In this document: piece by piece, positions 1 to 8,464 of the stretch | How positions within the stretch are numbered: position 1 is the stretch's first letter | How the letters are laid out: each line of letters starts with the position of its first letter | Source of the DNA: JBGSUZ01 sp043770095 | GTDB lineage: Bacteria; Bacillota; Clostridia; Peptostreptococcales; Acidaminobacteraceae | Assembly (NCBI GenBank): GCA_043770095.1 | Contig: JAYVIR010000081.1 | Span: 62,001 to 126,000, forward strand | Direction of reading: 5' to 3' | DNA length: 64,000 nt | Translations under genes and position numbers: made by a program | Notes under the pieces: generated by a model | The model's database searches: none | What the model was told of the DNA's origin: nothing | What the model saw: only the letters and a program-made list of their open reading frames with translations

Positions 1-937
1 GCGTGCTATAGTCTATAATATTCTCCATGCCACAGCTTGCATAATGGCTCATTTGCGATAAAGCTCTGAATATTTTATGATAATGCTTTCGACCTTTTGC
101 AACCGAAATCATGACCCCGCTAGCCCCTTCTTGAATCGGACAATTCGAAGACAATCCGTAACCCTCATTGTTTTTTTCAAATCGGCTCACGTAAGACGCT
201 GCCGTCTCTACCATCCGTTCTAATAGTTCGTCTTCTGCCCCTTGCCAAAAATGATCCTTGGTTTGGGAGTTGATCAAAAGCATCGCACTGATTTCAGTGG
301 TATATGCAAACTTTTTCACTTGCATTTTGCCTGTCTGAGCCGTTGCATTCCAGTGAATGGACTTCATTGGATCGCCACTTGAATACTCTCGGCTTCCCAC
401 ATGAATAAGCGGGTCTTCCACAATCCAGCGCCGCACTTCTTTGTCACCCATGAGCTGCTGGCTTTTGTCTAAAAGCAGATCAATCGGTTTAATATTGGGA
501 TAAACGTACATAGATAGACGATCGCACAGATTGCCCTCGTATTTTTTAATACCCAAATAATCCACCGTATCGAATTTTACGTCTCTAAAGAGATAATACC
601 CACGCTTGTTAAACGTACAGGTATAGTTGTATATCAAATCCGACTTTGCAGGCAGACGGCTAATGCCTCGAAAATCAACCCATTCTTTTCCATCCGAAAC
701 CACATCGTCTACCGTCATATGAGGCGAAAATTCTGTATCAAACTTTATCCAGGAAATAGGAAAACGTGCTGCGTTGCTTACTTTCCACGTCAAAGGCAAC
801 ACATCGCCCACATAACAATTTTCAACTAAAAAACTACGGTTTAAGAATACCTTTGGGAGTACCCACTTAGGCCACCTTTCAATGAAGATGCTTAAAAGAC
901 AGCCCATAAAAAACAAAATCCCAACAAAGATCTCCAT
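1..937 (-). CDS. DUF58 family protein (C-terminus outside window)
   Basis: Open frame read by eye from an ATG at 937 and running off the left edge, so the C-terminus is missing. About 312 residues are visible. The N-terminus is a hydrophobic segment (roughly residues 3-17). The DUF58 signature REYSSGDPMKSIHWNATAQ lies near residues 183-201, matching the family's R-Y-x-x-GD-x-x-x-IHW core. DUF58 proteins have a vWA-like fold and nearly always sit beside a MoxR ATPase, as here (9 bp gap). They are thought to act with it as chaperone-like assembly or stress factors; the exact job is unknown. It would be translated from the MoxR transcript. Confidence 0.85.
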   Translation of the reverse strand, partial: MEIFVGILFFMGCLLSIFIERWPKWVLPKVFLNRSFLVENCYVGDVLPLTWKVSNAARFPISWIKFDTEFSPHMTVDDVVSDGKEWVDFRGISRLPAKSDLIYNYTCTFNKRGYYLFRDVKFDTVDYLGIKKYEGNLCDRLSMYVYPNIKPIDLLLDKSQQLMGDKEVRRWIVEDPLIHVGSREYSSGDPMKSIHWNATAQTGKMQVKKFAYTTEISAMLLINSQTKDHFWQGAEDELLERMVETAASYVSRFEKNNEGYGLSSNCPIQEGASGVMISVAKGRKHYHKIFRALSQMSHYASCGMENIIDYST

Positions 938-946
938 TGAAACCCC

Positions 947-1894
947 CTATGCGATGCTGTTTTCTAAAGGTACGGCCACATCCATCAATAAGCGCTCCAT
1001 GAATTCACCACTTTCTTCTCCCGAGAGGACATAAGCCCCATCCAAAGTCATACGGTGGCTCAGCACATAAGGCGCAAGCATCTTTACATCGTCTGGCTTG
1101 ACATAATCTCTGCCCTTAAGCATTGCCAAAGCCTTAGAGCCCTTCATTAAAGCGATGCTGCCCCTAGGACTTGCCCCAATGGCAATATGAGGATGATTTC
1201 TTGTCTTTTGAACAATTGCCACAATATAAGCGAGTACATCTTGAGAAATAGTCACTTTTTTGATTGCCTCTTGCGCCTCAACCAAATCCGCAACGGTCCG
1301 CACGGCCCTTAGCCCATCCACAGGATGTGTGCCCATTAAACGATTGAGGATTTCAATCTCTTCGCTCATTTCTGGGTACCCCATCGAAATTTTCATAAAG
1401 AAACGATCCAGCTGTGCTTCAGGCAACGGGAAAGTCCCCTGTGATTCAATCGGATTTTGAGTGGCAATAACCATAAATGGCGCTTCAAGCGGATAGGTCA
1501 CCCCATCGATTGTCACCTGATGCTCTTCCATTGCTTCTAGGAGGCTTGACTGCGTTCTTGGCGTTGCACGGTTGATTTCGTCTGCTAATAATATTTGACA
1601 AAAGACAGGGCCTTTTCTAAAATGAAAATCGCCTTCTTTTTGATTGTAAAAATTAATTCCGGTCACGTCTGACGGCAATAAGTCTGGCGTAAACTGAATC
1701 CGACGAAAAGCGCCATCAATCGACTTCGCAAGCGATTTGGCCATCACAGTTTTGCCAAGACCTGGCACATCTTCTAAAAGGACATGTCCCGAACAAAGCA
1801 TTGACACCATTAACAGATCAATAACCTCTGCTTTTCCGACCATCACGCGTTTCATATTTTCCTTAATGTCTTTTAACAATTCTGAATGTGGCAT
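947..1894 (-). CDS. MoxR family AAA+ ATPase
   Basis: MoxR-type AAA+ ATPase of 315 aa. Walker A is GLGKT near residue 45, Walker B is LLADEINR near residue 103, and the family hallmark ATQNPIESQGTFPLPEAQLDR follows. I chose ATG 1894 rather than the longer frame from 1942 because GGGAGG lies 7 nt upstream. It is the first gene of a MoxR-DUF58 pair, probably followed by transglutaminase-like genes outside the window. MoxR proteins remodel or insert cofactors into partner vWA proteins; the substrate here is not evident. Confidence 0.92.
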   Translation of the reverse strand: MPHSELLKDIKENMKRVMVGKAEVIDLLMVSMLCSGHVLLEDVPGLGKTVMAKSLAKSIDGAFRRIQFTPDLLPSDVTGINFYNQKEGDFHFRKGPVFCQILLADEINRATPRTQSSLLEAMEEHQVTIDGVTYPLEAPFMVIATQNPIESQGTFPLPEAQLDRFFMKISMGYPEMSEEIEILNRLMGTHPVDGLRAVRTVADLVEAQEAIKKVTISQDVLAYIVAIVQKTRNHPHIAIGASPRGSIALMKGSKALAMLKGRDYVKPDDVKMLAPYVLSHRMTLDGAYVLSGEESGEFMERLLMDVAVPLENSIA

Positions 1895-1971
1895 AATTGC
1901 CTCCCTAGCACTAAAAAGTTTTTTATACCCATATATTAACACAGTTTAGCCCTTCATCTATTAAATAAGCC

Positions 1972-2613
1972 TTAAATCTGAGCTAAAAACGCAAGCAAGG
2001 CGCTCAACATATGGGCATCTATGCCCACTAACTTTCCGTCCACGGTCATTTTTTCGACTTGGATGACCCATTTTTGCCATTCAAGCGCCGTTGTCGGCAT
2101 TAAAAACAAACTGCTGAAGCGTTGAACACAGGCATTCGAAAGCTCTGCCTCCAAAGGAAGCGGCACCACCTTTTTAGCGACCAATGACCTTCGAATCACC
2201 TTCAACCGATAGAGGGCATATTCGCCACCAACCACGTCTTCAAGCGTATTCTCAATGGATTTTACGCGATCAAACCCATAGTCACTTAGGCTGCTCGGCT
2301 GAAAGTAAGCGTTTATATACCCTTTTAAAGCAGAAAAAGACCACGCCCGAGGCGCAGTCTCAGTGAGTTTTTGCGATAGTTCTTCTGCGAGTAGGACTGG
2401 GTCGCGCTTTAAAGCGCCTGCGAGTGCGAACGCCCCTGTCATTGAAAATGCCAATGCCCCTGCTTCAGGCACCTTGGTCTCTTTGATTTCCCATTTTACA
2501 AGTTGGCCAGTTGGCATTTTCCAGCTGCCATCTTCATTGACAGTCCCCTCATAATCTTCAACAAAACACGTCGTAAGTCTTGCACTTGCCCACTCTTTTA
2601 TGGCTTCATGCAT
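1972..2613 (-). CDS. Stand-alone ArgS N-terminal-domain-like protein
   Basis: 213-aa protein without a clear whole-length family. Residues about 50-105 resemble the N-terminal tRNA-recognition (Add1) domain of arginyl-tRNA synthetase: a G-[AL]-F-S-M block, then DPVLLAEELSQKL, then KGYINAYFQ, matching the GDYSTNMA / P-x-x-IAEEI / GPGFINFY pattern of ArgS. No HIGH or KMSKS catalytic motif is present, so it cannot charge tRNA. It overlaps the DUF1934 gene by 8 bp; in Bacillus the DUF1934 gene ywiB is next to argS, so position supports descent from argS. I chose ATG 2613 because GGGAG lies 8 nt upstream. The C-terminal half is unassigned. Confidence 0.6.
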   Translation of the reverse strand: MHEAIKEWASARLTTCFVEDYEGTVNEDGSWKMPTGQLVKWEIKETKVPEAGALAFSMTGAFALAGALKRDPVLLAEELSQKLTETAPRAWSFSALKGYINAYFQPSSLSDYGFDRVKSIENTLEDVVGGEYALYRLKVIRRSLVAKKVVPLPLEAELSNACVQRFSSLFLMPTTALEWQKWVIQVEKMTVDGKLVGIDAHMLSALLAFLAQI

Positions 2614-3055
2614 CTTGCTCACTCCCAACGGCTCTTGAAGTAATCTTCATGGTGGTTTTTGTTTTTCCAATCCCTTTGATGCTCATTTCATACTTTAATT
2701 CTATAAAACCAGCCCCATTTCCATCGACTTCGCAAATGACCTTTGAAGCCAGAACTTCCATTTTAAATGGTCCATAGGGTGTATTGTAATCGCTTTCATA
2801 TCGCTTGTTCTCTTCAAAGCTCAGTTCGCTATTATGTTCGCCGTATCGGTGCATGACGACTTTCTCTTGTGATAATTTTAACATGGTTTTATCACCTTCC
2901 ATGCCTGATATTTGGGACTCTTGATAGATAAAATATCGACTTCCCGCTTTGTCATAAAATTTGCCTTCTGTTATGAGTTCCATAGCCTGATCTTCTTCAC
3001 CCTGCATTTTAATCACAGACTCAACCGTTAATACCACTAATTTTACATTTGACAT
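2606..3055 (-). CDS. DUF1934 (YwiB-like) beta-barrel protein
   Basis: 149-aa small soluble protein of the DUF1934/YwiB family, a lipocalin-like barrel. Typical features are the alternating beta pattern with YFIYQESQISGMEG near residue 41, GEHNSELSFEENKRY near 72, YGPF near 93 and a closing KYEMSIKGIGKTKTTMKI. A good ribosome site (GAGGAG) precedes ATG 3055. The stop overlaps the start of the ArgS-N-like gene, so the two are translationally coupled. The family has no established biochemical role; conservation next to argS suggests a link to translation or arginine metabolism. Confidence 0.8.
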   Translation of the reverse strand: MSNVKLVVLTVESVIKMQGEEDQAMELITEGKFYDKAGSRYFIYQESQISGMEGDKTMLKLSQEKVVMHRYGEHNSELSFEENKRYESDYNTPYGPFKMEVLASKVICEVDGNGAGFIELKYEMSIKGIGKTKTTMKITSRAVGSEQDA

Positions 3056-3096
3056 CGGTTTCTCCTCTTAAAAAAAAGGACGATTGCTCGTCCCTT

Positions 3097-3780
3097 CTAT
3101 TCGTCTCTTTTCTCTTTCCACCTTACGACAATTTCCATTATGAGTTTTACATGCTTCTCTGCCGCAATTCTAGCCTCAACCGTATTGTGCTCCTGAATTG
3201 AAGTGAATATTCGATTGTGCCAATTCTGTAGTTCTATATAGTTATCAAATTCATTAAAGTAAATGAGTCTAAAACGCTGGAACTGATCGTGCAAGTCTTT
3301 GACAATTTCGATAAGCTTGTTGTTTTTAGTCGCTTGAAAAATAAGATCATGGAATTCATTGTCCTTTTCCACCATGACCAATCGGTCTTGTCTTGCGACA
3401 GCGTCTTGAAAACCTTTCAAACTGCACTCTAAGAGTGATATTTCCTCATCCGTCATCCGTTCCGCTGCAAGCGCCGCTGCAAATCCTTCTAAAATAATAC
3501 GCATTTCCAGAACATCTAAAATATCTTTAGCAGTTAGGTCTGCCACATAGGCGCCTTTTCTCGGAAGCATTTCTACAAACTTTTCTTTCTCCAGTTTTCG
3601 AATGGCTTCTCTCACTGGCGTACGGCTTACGCCAAGTTGCTCTGCCAAATTGATTTCCATTAACCGTTCACCTGGTTTTAATTCCCCGTTTAAAATAGAC
3701 TCTCGCAAATATTCAAAAACCACTTCGCCAAGAGGCTTGTAGTTTCTAATCTCTAATGTATTCAACTTTGGACTCTTCAT
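3097..3780 (-). CDS. GntR family regulator, FCD (FadR) subfamily
   Basis: 227-aa transcription factor. The N-terminal winged helix carries GELKPGERLMEINLAEQLG and SRTPVREAIRKLEKE; the C-terminal all-helical FCD effector domain has metal-ligand-like residues (FHDLIF, and an H in AEKHVKLI). I chose ATG 3780, which overlaps the ispE stop as ATGA and is preceded by GGGGGA, over the longer frame starting at 3828. FCD-GntR proteins sense carboxylates or amino acids. Its placement behind ispE is common in clostridia, but its target genes are unknown. Confidence 0.88.
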   Translation of the reverse strand: MKSPKLNTLEIRNYKPLGEVVFEYLRESILNGELKPGERLMEINLAEQLGVSRTPVREAIRKLEKEKFVEMLPRKGAYVADLTAKDILDVLEMRIILEGFAAALAAERMTDEEISLLECSLKGFQDAVARQDRLVMVEKDNEFHDLIFQATKNNKLIEIVKDLHDQFQRFRLIYFNEFDNYIELQNWHNRIFTSIQEHNTVEARIAAEKHVKLIMEIVVRWKEKRDE

Positions 3781-4643
3781 AAATTTCCCCCACTGTAGAT
3801 TTTGACCAAATAGGTCTGCTGATACCATTTCTTAAGTTGTTTTTCGGCCTTTTGTCCTCGGTCATAGTGAGTAAAGAGACCAAAAACAGTTGGTCCGCTT
3901 CCGCTCATCATCGTGCATGTTGCTCCACTTTGACGCATTCTGCGTTTTACTTCAGAAACAATTGGATAAAGTGAGGTCGTTACTTCTTCTAACACGTTAA
4001 ACATTTCTTTTGACAAACATTGAAGGTTGTTGCTTTCCACCGCATCAATCAACATAGGCGTGTTAGGGTGCCTTAAAATTTCATGCTGATCATAAAGTCG
4101 ATACACCTCTTTTGTTGAAACGCCAAGATTTGGTTTCGCCAGTAGCACCCATACATTCTGAAGGCTTTTTATCGGGGTGAGAACTTCGCCAATCCCTCTT
4201 GCCACTGCCGCACCTTCTAAAAAACAAAATGGGACATCCGCACCCAAGGTTAAACCATGTGCCATCATTTCTTCCTTGCTCAAATCAAGTTCGAACAATC
4301 GATTCATTGCGCGCATGACCGCCGCCGCATTGGCGCTTCCGCCTGCAAGTCCGGCCGCAACAGGAACGCGTTTTTCCAAATGGATTTTTACACCTGACTG
4401 AATCCCATAAGTTTCGATTAATAAATTTGCCGCCTTCCAAGCGATGTTCGTTTGATCCGTCGGCAAATAATAAAGGTTGCTAGTAATTTCAATTCCCTCT
4501 GGAATATGAGAGACGCTCACAAGGTCATAAAGATCAATTTGCTGCATGATCATTTCAACTTCATGATAGCCATTAGGGAGAATCCCTAAAATATCCAGTG
4601 AAAGGTTTATCTTTGCTCTTGATTTTTCCATGATTGATTCCAA
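3777..4643 (-). CDS. ispE: 4-diphosphocytidyl-2-C-methyl-D-erythritol kinase
   Basis: IspE phosphorylates CDP-methylerythritol in the non-mevalonate isoprenoid pathway. About 288 aa, usual family length. GHMP kinase motifs: N-terminal RAKINLSLDILG, the ATP loop PVAAGLAGGSANAAA, and C-terminal SGSGPTVFGLF. The start is uncertain. An extended Shine-Dalgarno GAGGTGAT lies 7 nt before a TTG at 4643; ATG 4649 is too close to it, and ATG 4631 is the start suggested by homologue N-termini. The stop overlaps the gntR start by 4 bp, so the genes are coupled. Confidence 0.92.
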   Translation of the reverse strand: MESIMEKSRAKINLSLDILGILPNGYHEVEMIMQQIDLYDLVSVSHIPEGIEITSNLYYLPTDQTNIAWKAANLLIETYGIQSGVKIHLEKRVPVAAGLAGGSANAAAVMRAMNRLFELDLSKEEMMAHGLTLGADVPFCFLEGAAVARGIGEVLTPIKSLQNVWVLLAKPNLGVSTKEVYRLYDQHEILRHPNTPMLIDAVESNNLQCLSKEMFNVLEEVTTSLYPIVSEVKRRMRQSGATCTMMSGSGPTVFGLFTHYDRGQKAEKQLKKWYQQTYLVKIYSGGNL

Positions 4644-4682
4644 ATGCATCACCTCTAAATAATATCTTCAAAAAAACACAGA

Positions 4683-4770
4683 AGACTATATAAGTTGAAT
4701 TAAAGATTCAATTTATTACCTTAATGAAAGCGTTGTGCAAAGCGTTCTATCTGTACAACTTATATAATCA
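4683..4770. promoter_or_regulatory. Inverted repeat pair upstream of ispE
   Basis: TATATAAGTTG at 4687-4697 and its exact reverse complement CAACTTATATA at 4756-4766 flank 58 bp that also holds a direct repeat AAAGCGTT-GTGC-AAAGCGTT (4727-4746). Each arm sits inside a longer near-palindrome. The same 15-bp palindromic sequence recurs at 49036-49050 in the rubredoxin operon leader. It lies between the ispE start and the AT-rich stretch at 4780-4850, so it may be an operator in the leader; the binding protein is unknown. Confidence 0.4.
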
Positions 4771-4853
4771 ACCGCATTTAAATACATTATACAAAATACA
4801 TTCTGTACTATTATAATATTTTTTTGAAAAATAATCTATTCTTTCGAAAAATA

Positions 4854-4881
4854 TTGCATTTATCCTTTAAGCGTGTATAAT
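4854..4881 (+). promoter_or_regulatory. Sigma-A-type promoter of the candidate small RNA
   Basis: TTGCAT (4854-4859), a 16-bp spacer ending in TG, and a perfect TATAAT (4876-4881). The predicted start is near 4888. No ORF follows; the transcript would end at the terminator at 4983-5014. Confidence 0.5.
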
Positions 4882-4893
4882 AATAATTGTAAA

Positions 4894-4908
4894 CGATATT
4901 GATTATCG
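4894..4908. promoter_or_regulatory. Fur-box-like palindrome
   Basis: CGATATTGATTATCG fits the Bacillus 7-1-7 Fur box (TGATAATnATTATCA) at 11 of the 14 specified positions. It begins 12 bp after the -10 box, so a bound repressor would cover the transcription start. PerR and Zur boxes are similar, so the regulator is inferred, not proven. Confidence 0.4.
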
Positions 4909-4982
4909 ATTGCAACTCTTATCTGACATGCCAATTGATATCCGAAATCTTATTTTACTTGATTTCAGAGAACTACCCTCAT

Positions 4983-5014
4983 AAAAAGCTAAGGCCTACC
5001 CTCCTTAGCTTTTT
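4983..5014 (+). terminator. Intrinsic terminator of the candidate RNA (works both ways)
   Basis: AAAAAGCTAAGG (4983-4994) pairs perfectly with CCTTAGCTTTTT (5003-5014) around an 8-nt loop and runs into T-rich sequence on both strands. It could therefore also stop readthrough from arcC. Confidence 0.7.
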
Positions 5015-5037
5015 TCCTTTTTTGCCCTATAACTAAA

Positions 5038-5081
5038 AATAACCCTACCAGCAACTTAGACGAGTCACCAGCAAGGTTATT
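5038..5081 (-). terminator. Possible terminator of the arc operon
   Basis: On the minus strand AATAACC and GGTTATT pair at the base of a long loop containing a repeated TTGCTGG, followed by TTTTTAG. The stem is short, so this is a weak call. Confidence 0.3.
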
Positions 5082-5130
5082 CACGTAAACAATATAGATT
5101 TTTAAAAATGAATCTTTCTAAAAAAACGTT

Positions 5131-6072
5131 TTAGAGTACAATGACCGTTCCCGTCAAGCCGTCAATACCTTCCTTCGCTTTCTCAAGAGAAGTAATCAGA
5201 GCCTTTCGGCCCGGCATCGACTGTGCAAACTGAATGGCCGCTTTAACTTTTGGAAGCATAGAACCTGGCGCAAAATGACCTTCTTCAATATATTGTTTGG
5301 CCTGAGCAATTGAAAGTGTAGAAAGCCATTGTTCTTCTGGTTTTCCATAATGAATGGCAACTTTCTCTACAGCCGTCAAAATAATCAAGTAGTCCGCTTC
5401 AAGAAGTTCCGCTATCTTGGCGCTGGCAAAATCTTTGTCGATGACCGCTGGCACGCCAATCAATTGGTTGCCTTTGACGATGACAGGAATACCCCCGCCG
5501 CCGCCTGTAATGACAATATGACCATTCTCAACCAATGTTCTGACCGTTTCCTTCTCTACCACATCTAAAGGCATTGGAGAGGCAACCACGCGTCTATAAC
5601 CGCGACCTGCATCTTCAATCATTGTAAACCCTTTCTCTTTGGCCAAATGATCGGATTCTTCTTTGGTATAGAATGCGCCAATTGGCTTGGTCGGATTTTG
5701 GAATGCCGGATCGAATTCGTCGACAATTACTTGGGTCACAACCGTCGCAACTGGTATGTTCATATTTCGATTAAGCAATTCTTCGCGAATGGCATTTTGA
5801 AGGTGATAGCCAATGTAGCCTTGGCTCATAGACCCACACTCAGGAAATGGCATTTCGGGTATTTTTTCATTGTGCTGAGCACCAGTTTCCATCGCCAAAT
5901 TAATCATTCCGACCTGCGGGCCATTTCCATGAACCAATATAACCTCATGACCCTCTTCAATTAAATCAACAATAGGTTTGGCAGTACTTTTCACAAGTTT
6001 TATCTGTTCAGCCGGTGAATCGCCTAATGCGTTGCCACCAAGCGCTACGACAATTTTGTCTTTCATCTTCAT
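5131..6072 (-). CDS. arcC: Carbamate kinase
   Basis: Converts carbamoyl phosphate and ADP to carbamate and ATP, the energy-yielding last step of the arginine deiminase pathway. About 313 aa, usual length. Motifs: VVALGGNALG at the N-terminus, VHGNGPQVG near residue 45, PMPLDVVE near 168 and TGGGGGIPV near 189. The start is ATG 6072 or ATG 6066; both lie behind a G-rich ribosome site (GGGGGAAGGGG). It follows argF by 22 bp, so it is third in an arcA-argF-arcC operon. Confidence 0.95.
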   Translation of the reverse strand: MKMKDKIVVALGGNALGDSPAEQIKLVKSTAKPIVDLIEEGHEVILVHGNGPQVGMINLAMETGAQHNEKIPEMPFPECGSMSQGYIGYHLQNAIREELLNRNMNIPVATVVTQVIVDEFDPAFQNPTKPIGAFYTKEESDHLAKEKGFTMIEDAGRGYRRVVASPMPLDVVEKETVRTLVENGHIVITGGGGGIPVIVKGNQLIGVPAVIDKDFASAKIAELLEADYLIILTAVEKVAIHYGKPEEQWLSTLSIAQAKQYIEEGHFAPGSMLPKVKAAIQFAQSMPGRKALITSLEKAKEGIDGLTGTVIVL

Positions 6073-6094
6073 GACCCCTTCCCCCAATTGTGGA

Positions 6095-7087
6095 CTAGAT
6101 ATTTCCGATTGTCGCTACCATAACCGCTTTAATGGTATGCATGCGGTTTTCTGCTTCGTCAAAAACTTTAGAGTGTTTGCTTCTAAAGACTTCATCCGTT
6201 ACTTCAAGACCTTCTAATCCAAATTTTGTAGAAACTTCTATGCCAACATCCGTCATGGTGTCATGGTACGCTGGCAAGCAGTGTAAGAAGATTACATCCG
6301 GATTTTCCGTTTTATTGATAAGTTCCATATTTACTTGGTAGGCTTTCAATTGTTTAATGCGCTCTTCGTATAAATGTTCTTCACCCATTGATACCCACAC
6401 GTCTGTATAAAGAACGTCTGCGCCTTTTACGGCATTAAAATCATCTGTGATTTCAATAATAGCACCCGTCTCTTTTGCCACTTCTCTCATTTCTGCAACC
6501 AAGGCTTCGTCTGTAAAGAGCTCCTTCGGTGCCAACGCCACATAATGCATGCCCATTTTAGCACAGCCAATCAACAGCGCATTGCCCATGTTATTTCTTG
6601 CATCGCCTACATAGACGAACTTCACTTTATTTAAAGGTTTAAATACGTGTTCTTGAACGGTAAGGAAGTCTGCGAGAATTTGCGTTGGATGATCCAAATC
6701 GGTTAACCCGTTCCAAACCGGAACTCCCGCATGCTCCGCCAAAGCCTCTACAGTTTCCTGCGCGTAGCCTCTGAACTCAATGCCGTCATAGAAACGACCA
6801 AGTACTTTTGCTGTATCCTCAATAGATTCTTTTTTGCCCATTTGGCTATTTGTGAGGAAAGTAACATGCGCACCTTCGTCAAATGCCGCCACTTCAAAAG
6901 CACAGCGCGTTCTAGTCGATGTCTTTTCGAAAATCAAGCAAATGTTTTTGCCATCTAACAGTTTGGTACGAATGCCTGAACGTTTTTTAGCTTTAAGGTC
7001 TCTTGCCAAGTCGAGCATATATTGTATTTCTTGTGTTGAAAAATCCTTTAGGGTTAAAAAATGTCTTCCTCTGAGATTAACTGGCAT
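6095..7087 (-). CDS. argF: Ornithine carbamoyltransferase (catabolic context)
   Basis: 330-aa ornithine carbamoyltransferase. In the deiminase pathway it runs toward ornithine plus carbamoyl phosphate. Carbamoyl-phosphate site STRTR near residues 56-60, HPTQ near 137 (DLDHPTQILADF), the ornithine-binding SMG loop (WVSMGEE) and catalytic HCLPA near 269. It lies between arcA (48 bp) and arcC, which makes the catabolic arcB role likely; no arginine biosynthesis genes are in the window. Confidence 0.95.
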   Translation of the reverse strand: MPVNLRGRHFLTLKDFSTQEIQYMLDLARDLKAKKRSGIRTKLLDGKNICLIFEKTSTRTRCAFEVAAFDEGAHVTFLTNSQMGKKESIEDTAKVLGRFYDGIEFRGYAQETVEALAEHAGVPVWNGLTDLDHPTQILADFLTVQEHVFKPLNKVKFVYVGDARNNMGNALLIGCAKMGMHYVALAPKELFTDEALVAEMREVAKETGAIIEITDDFNAVKGADVLYTDVWVSMGEEHLYEERIKQLKAYQVNMELINKTENPDVIFLHCLPAYHDTMTDVGIEVSTKFGLEGLEVTDEVFRSKHSKVFDEAENRMHTIKAVMVATIGNI

Positions 7088-7135
7088 GATTATGTCCTCC
7101 TAATTAAGTAATTTGTGAAATTTCCACAATTATTT

Positions 7136-8374
7136 TTAACGGATTATACTTTCTCGAATGAGTGGCATCGACATGCATCTTGGGCCGCCTCTGCCTCTTG
7201 AAAGTTCGCTTGAAGGCATAACATGTATTTTGATGCCTTCTTCAACCAACAATTTATTTGTCACATGGTTTCTAGAGTAAACAATGACTTCTCCCGGTGC
7301 AATGGCTAAAGTGTTCGAGCCATCATTCCACTGCTCTCTTCCTGCGTCAATGCCTCTTTTTCCGCCACAGCGAACAAGCGTCACTTCTTCAAGCTCAAGG
7401 TATTTCTTCAAAATATTTTCCAAAATCATGGTCTCTTTTTCAATGTCAAAGGCGCCATTTGCTTTTTTAGTAATGGAATATACCGTAAGCGGCCCTTCAA
7501 TTTCAGGGTGAATCGTAAATTTATCGAAATCGACCATCGTAAAGACGGTGTCTAGATGCATATACGCTCTAGATTTAGGAATATCAAATGCCAATATGGT
7601 TTCAAAGCTCTCTCCGTCGGCAAAAATGCTCTTTGCAAGTCTTTCAATCGCCTCCGAATCGGTTCTTTGAGAAATGCCGACCGCCAATATTTTCTCGTTA
7701 AGAATGAGAATATCGCCACCTTCGATGGAGAATTCTTCATTTCGGTTATACCAATACTTAACGTCAGGTCGTTTAAAATCTTTGTGGTGCTCAAATATGT
7801 ACTTCGCAAAAAGTGTTTCTCTGCGTCTGGTCGTTGTTCTCATGCGATTTAGCGAAATCCCGGTACCGATTGTCGCAAACGGGTCGCGCGTAAAATAAAG
7901 ATTTGGCATTGGGTCAACAATGAACGGATATTCGTCCTCTAATAAGTCTGAGAGCGACGATTTCTTTGAAAACACGATTTCTTCTTTTCTGATGCCGGCC
8001 ATCATCTTGTCTACCATTTCACGATGGTCTTTGAAAGACGAAAACAGTTCATTGAGTGCTTGTTTGCGATCGTCTCCGTGAATCCCTGCCTCATTGATAA
8101 AGTCTTGTACAAATGCCGCTCGAACGCCGCTGTCTGCAATACACTCCGTCACTAGGTCTTCAAGATAAAGTACCTCTATGCCGTTATTGGTAAAAATGTT
8201 AGCAAACGCGTCATGCTCATTTCGAGCCACTTCTAAATAAGGAATGTCGTCAAAGAGCAATCTCTCCATGACTTCAGGCATCAAATTTTCAAGTTCTAAA
8301 CCCGGTCGATGCAACAAAACTTTTTTCAGCTTACCAATTTCTGAGTAAACTTGTAACGTTGATCCATTTGACAT
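7136..8374 (-). CDS. arcA: Arginine deiminase
   Basis: 412-aa enzyme hydrolysing arginine to citrulline and ammonia. Catalytic elements: FTRDPF near residue 157, the EGGD substrate motif near 212, AYMHLDTVFTMVD near 266-278 with the catalytic His, and the C-terminal GGPRCMSMPLIRE with the nucleophilic Cys. First gene of the arc operon, with its own promoter upstream. No arcD antiporter or argR is adjacent. Confidence 0.96.
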   Translation of the reverse strand: MSNGSTLQVYSEIGKLKKVLLHRPGLELENLMPEVMERLLFDDIPYLEVARNEHDAFANIFTNNGIEVLYLEDLVTECIADSGVRAAFVQDFINEAGIHGDDRKQALNELFSSFKDHREMVDKMMAGIRKEEIVFSKKSSLSDLLEDEYPFIVDPMPNLYFTRDPFATIGTGISLNRMRTTTRRRETLFAKYIFEHHKDFKRPDVKYWYNRNEEFSIEGGDILILNEKILAVGISQRTDSEAIERLAKSIFADGESFETILAFDIPKSRAYMHLDTVFTMVDFDKFTIHPEIEGPLTVYSITKKANGAFDIEKETMILENILKKYLELEEVTLVRCGGKRGIDAGREQWNDGSNTLAIAPGEVIVYSRNHVTNKLLVEEGIKIHVMPSSELSRGRGGPRCMSMPLIRESIIR

Positions 8375-8434
8375 AAGAACACCTCATCACTTTACAGTTT
8401 TTGGTATTTTATTCATTCTTGTCTTTCTTTTTTA

Positions 8435-8464
8435 AGTATACCACTATAATTGTATCAATATCAA
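8435..8464 (-). promoter_or_regulatory. Promoter of the arc operon
   Basis: Minus-strand TTGATA (8459-8464), 18-bp spacer, TATACT (8435-8440), about 60 bp before the arcA ATG. A second TTGATA directly abuts the first. I found no convincing ARG box. Confidence 0.55.

Larger units (their letters stand above)
4888..5016 (+). ncRNA. Candidate small regulatory RNA, FsrA-like in design
   Basis: About 129-nt transcript predicted between a promoter and an intrinsic terminator with no ORF. Three hairpins can be read: 4904-4912 with 4932-4940 (9 pairs, one G-U), 4944-4949 with 4961-4966, and the terminator at 4983-5014. The sequence CTACCCTC occurs twice, at 4973-4980 between hairpins and at 4996-5003 in the terminator loop. 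Such exposed C-rich tracts are complementary to Shine-Dalgarno sequences and are the hallmark of FsrA and RsaE/RoxS-type RNAs. With the Fur-like box at its start, an iron-sparing RNA is the natural hypothesis. No family was searched. Confidence 0.45.
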
